From positions 1-18,069 of the forward strand of contig DBBQ01000052.1 in NCBI GenBank assembly GCA_002292265.1: a DNA stretch of 18,069 bases, read 5' to 3'. A program made the position numbers and the translations under genes. The DNA is from Flavobacteriaceae bacterium UBA980 (GTDB taxonomy: Bacteria; Bacteroidota; Bacteroidia; Flavobacteriales; Flavobacteriaceae). The notes beneath the pieces were generated by a model, which saw nothing but the letters and a program-made list of their open reading frames with translations, ran no database searches and was not told where the DNA came from. Shown in pieces: positions 18,066 through 18,069 of the stretch; positions within the stretch are counted from its first letter, which is position 1, and the number at the start of each line of letters is the position of its first letter.

Positions 18066-18069
18066 AAAA

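Overview
The window looks like a stretch of core chromosome from a member of the Bacteroidetes, most likely the Flavobacteriaceae. The grounds are: family-typical protein versions (LysS with a C-terminal extension, DUF5522 and DUF4136 proteins, a Bacteroidetes putative porin, a GH73-LysM lipoprotein next to hemL); recurring -7 promoter elements of the Bacteroidetes type (TAnnTTTG); few Shine-Dalgarno sequences; and moderately AT-rich DNA. No database search was possible, so the taxon is an inference.

Layout. At the left edge an initiator tRNA(fMet) with its own promoter and terminator reads leftward, back to back with der (ribosome-assembly GTPase). A two-gene leftward unit follows (membrane-anchored LytM/M23 peptidase, then a small MerR-type regulator), divergent from alaS. 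alaS converges on a DUF4136 lipoprotein gene, and a small DUF5522 gene lies next, on the same strand. The start of the DUF5522 gene overlaps the start of the divergent PLP-enzyme gene (ACC deaminase/D-cysteine desulfhydrase family). That gene leads a tight rightward run with a GH73/LysM lipoprotein and hemL, closed by a perfect-palindrome terminator. The terminator is shared with the convergent unit lysS -> Spy/CpxP-like periplasmic protein. Next, a 57-residue YqaE/Pmp3 membrane peptide gene and lipB run rightward. They converge, with overlapping stop codons, on a leftward unit of rnhB and a large lipoprotein with a propeller-like C-terminal half. A Bacteroidetes putative porin reads rightward to the window end.

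Functions. Housekeeping genes dominate: translation (tRNA-fMet, alaS, lysS, der), cofactor synthesis (hemL for tetrapyrroles, lipB for lipoate) and genome maintenance (rnhB). Envelope proteins are mixed in: M23 peptidase, GH73 muramidase-like protein, three lipoproteins, a porin, a Spy-like chaperone and YqaE. The genes are packed very tightly: three convergent pairs have 2 nt or less between stops, and one divergent pair overlaps at its starts.

I see no mobile element, CRISPR array, phage gene, toxin-antitoxin pair or defence system, and no clear candidate for a new multi-gene system. The items most worth a second look are the long lipoprotein with the propeller-like half, the unresolved start of the GH73 protein, two 11-bp inverted repeats in intergenic DNA, and a mismatch in the initiator tRNA acceptor stem.
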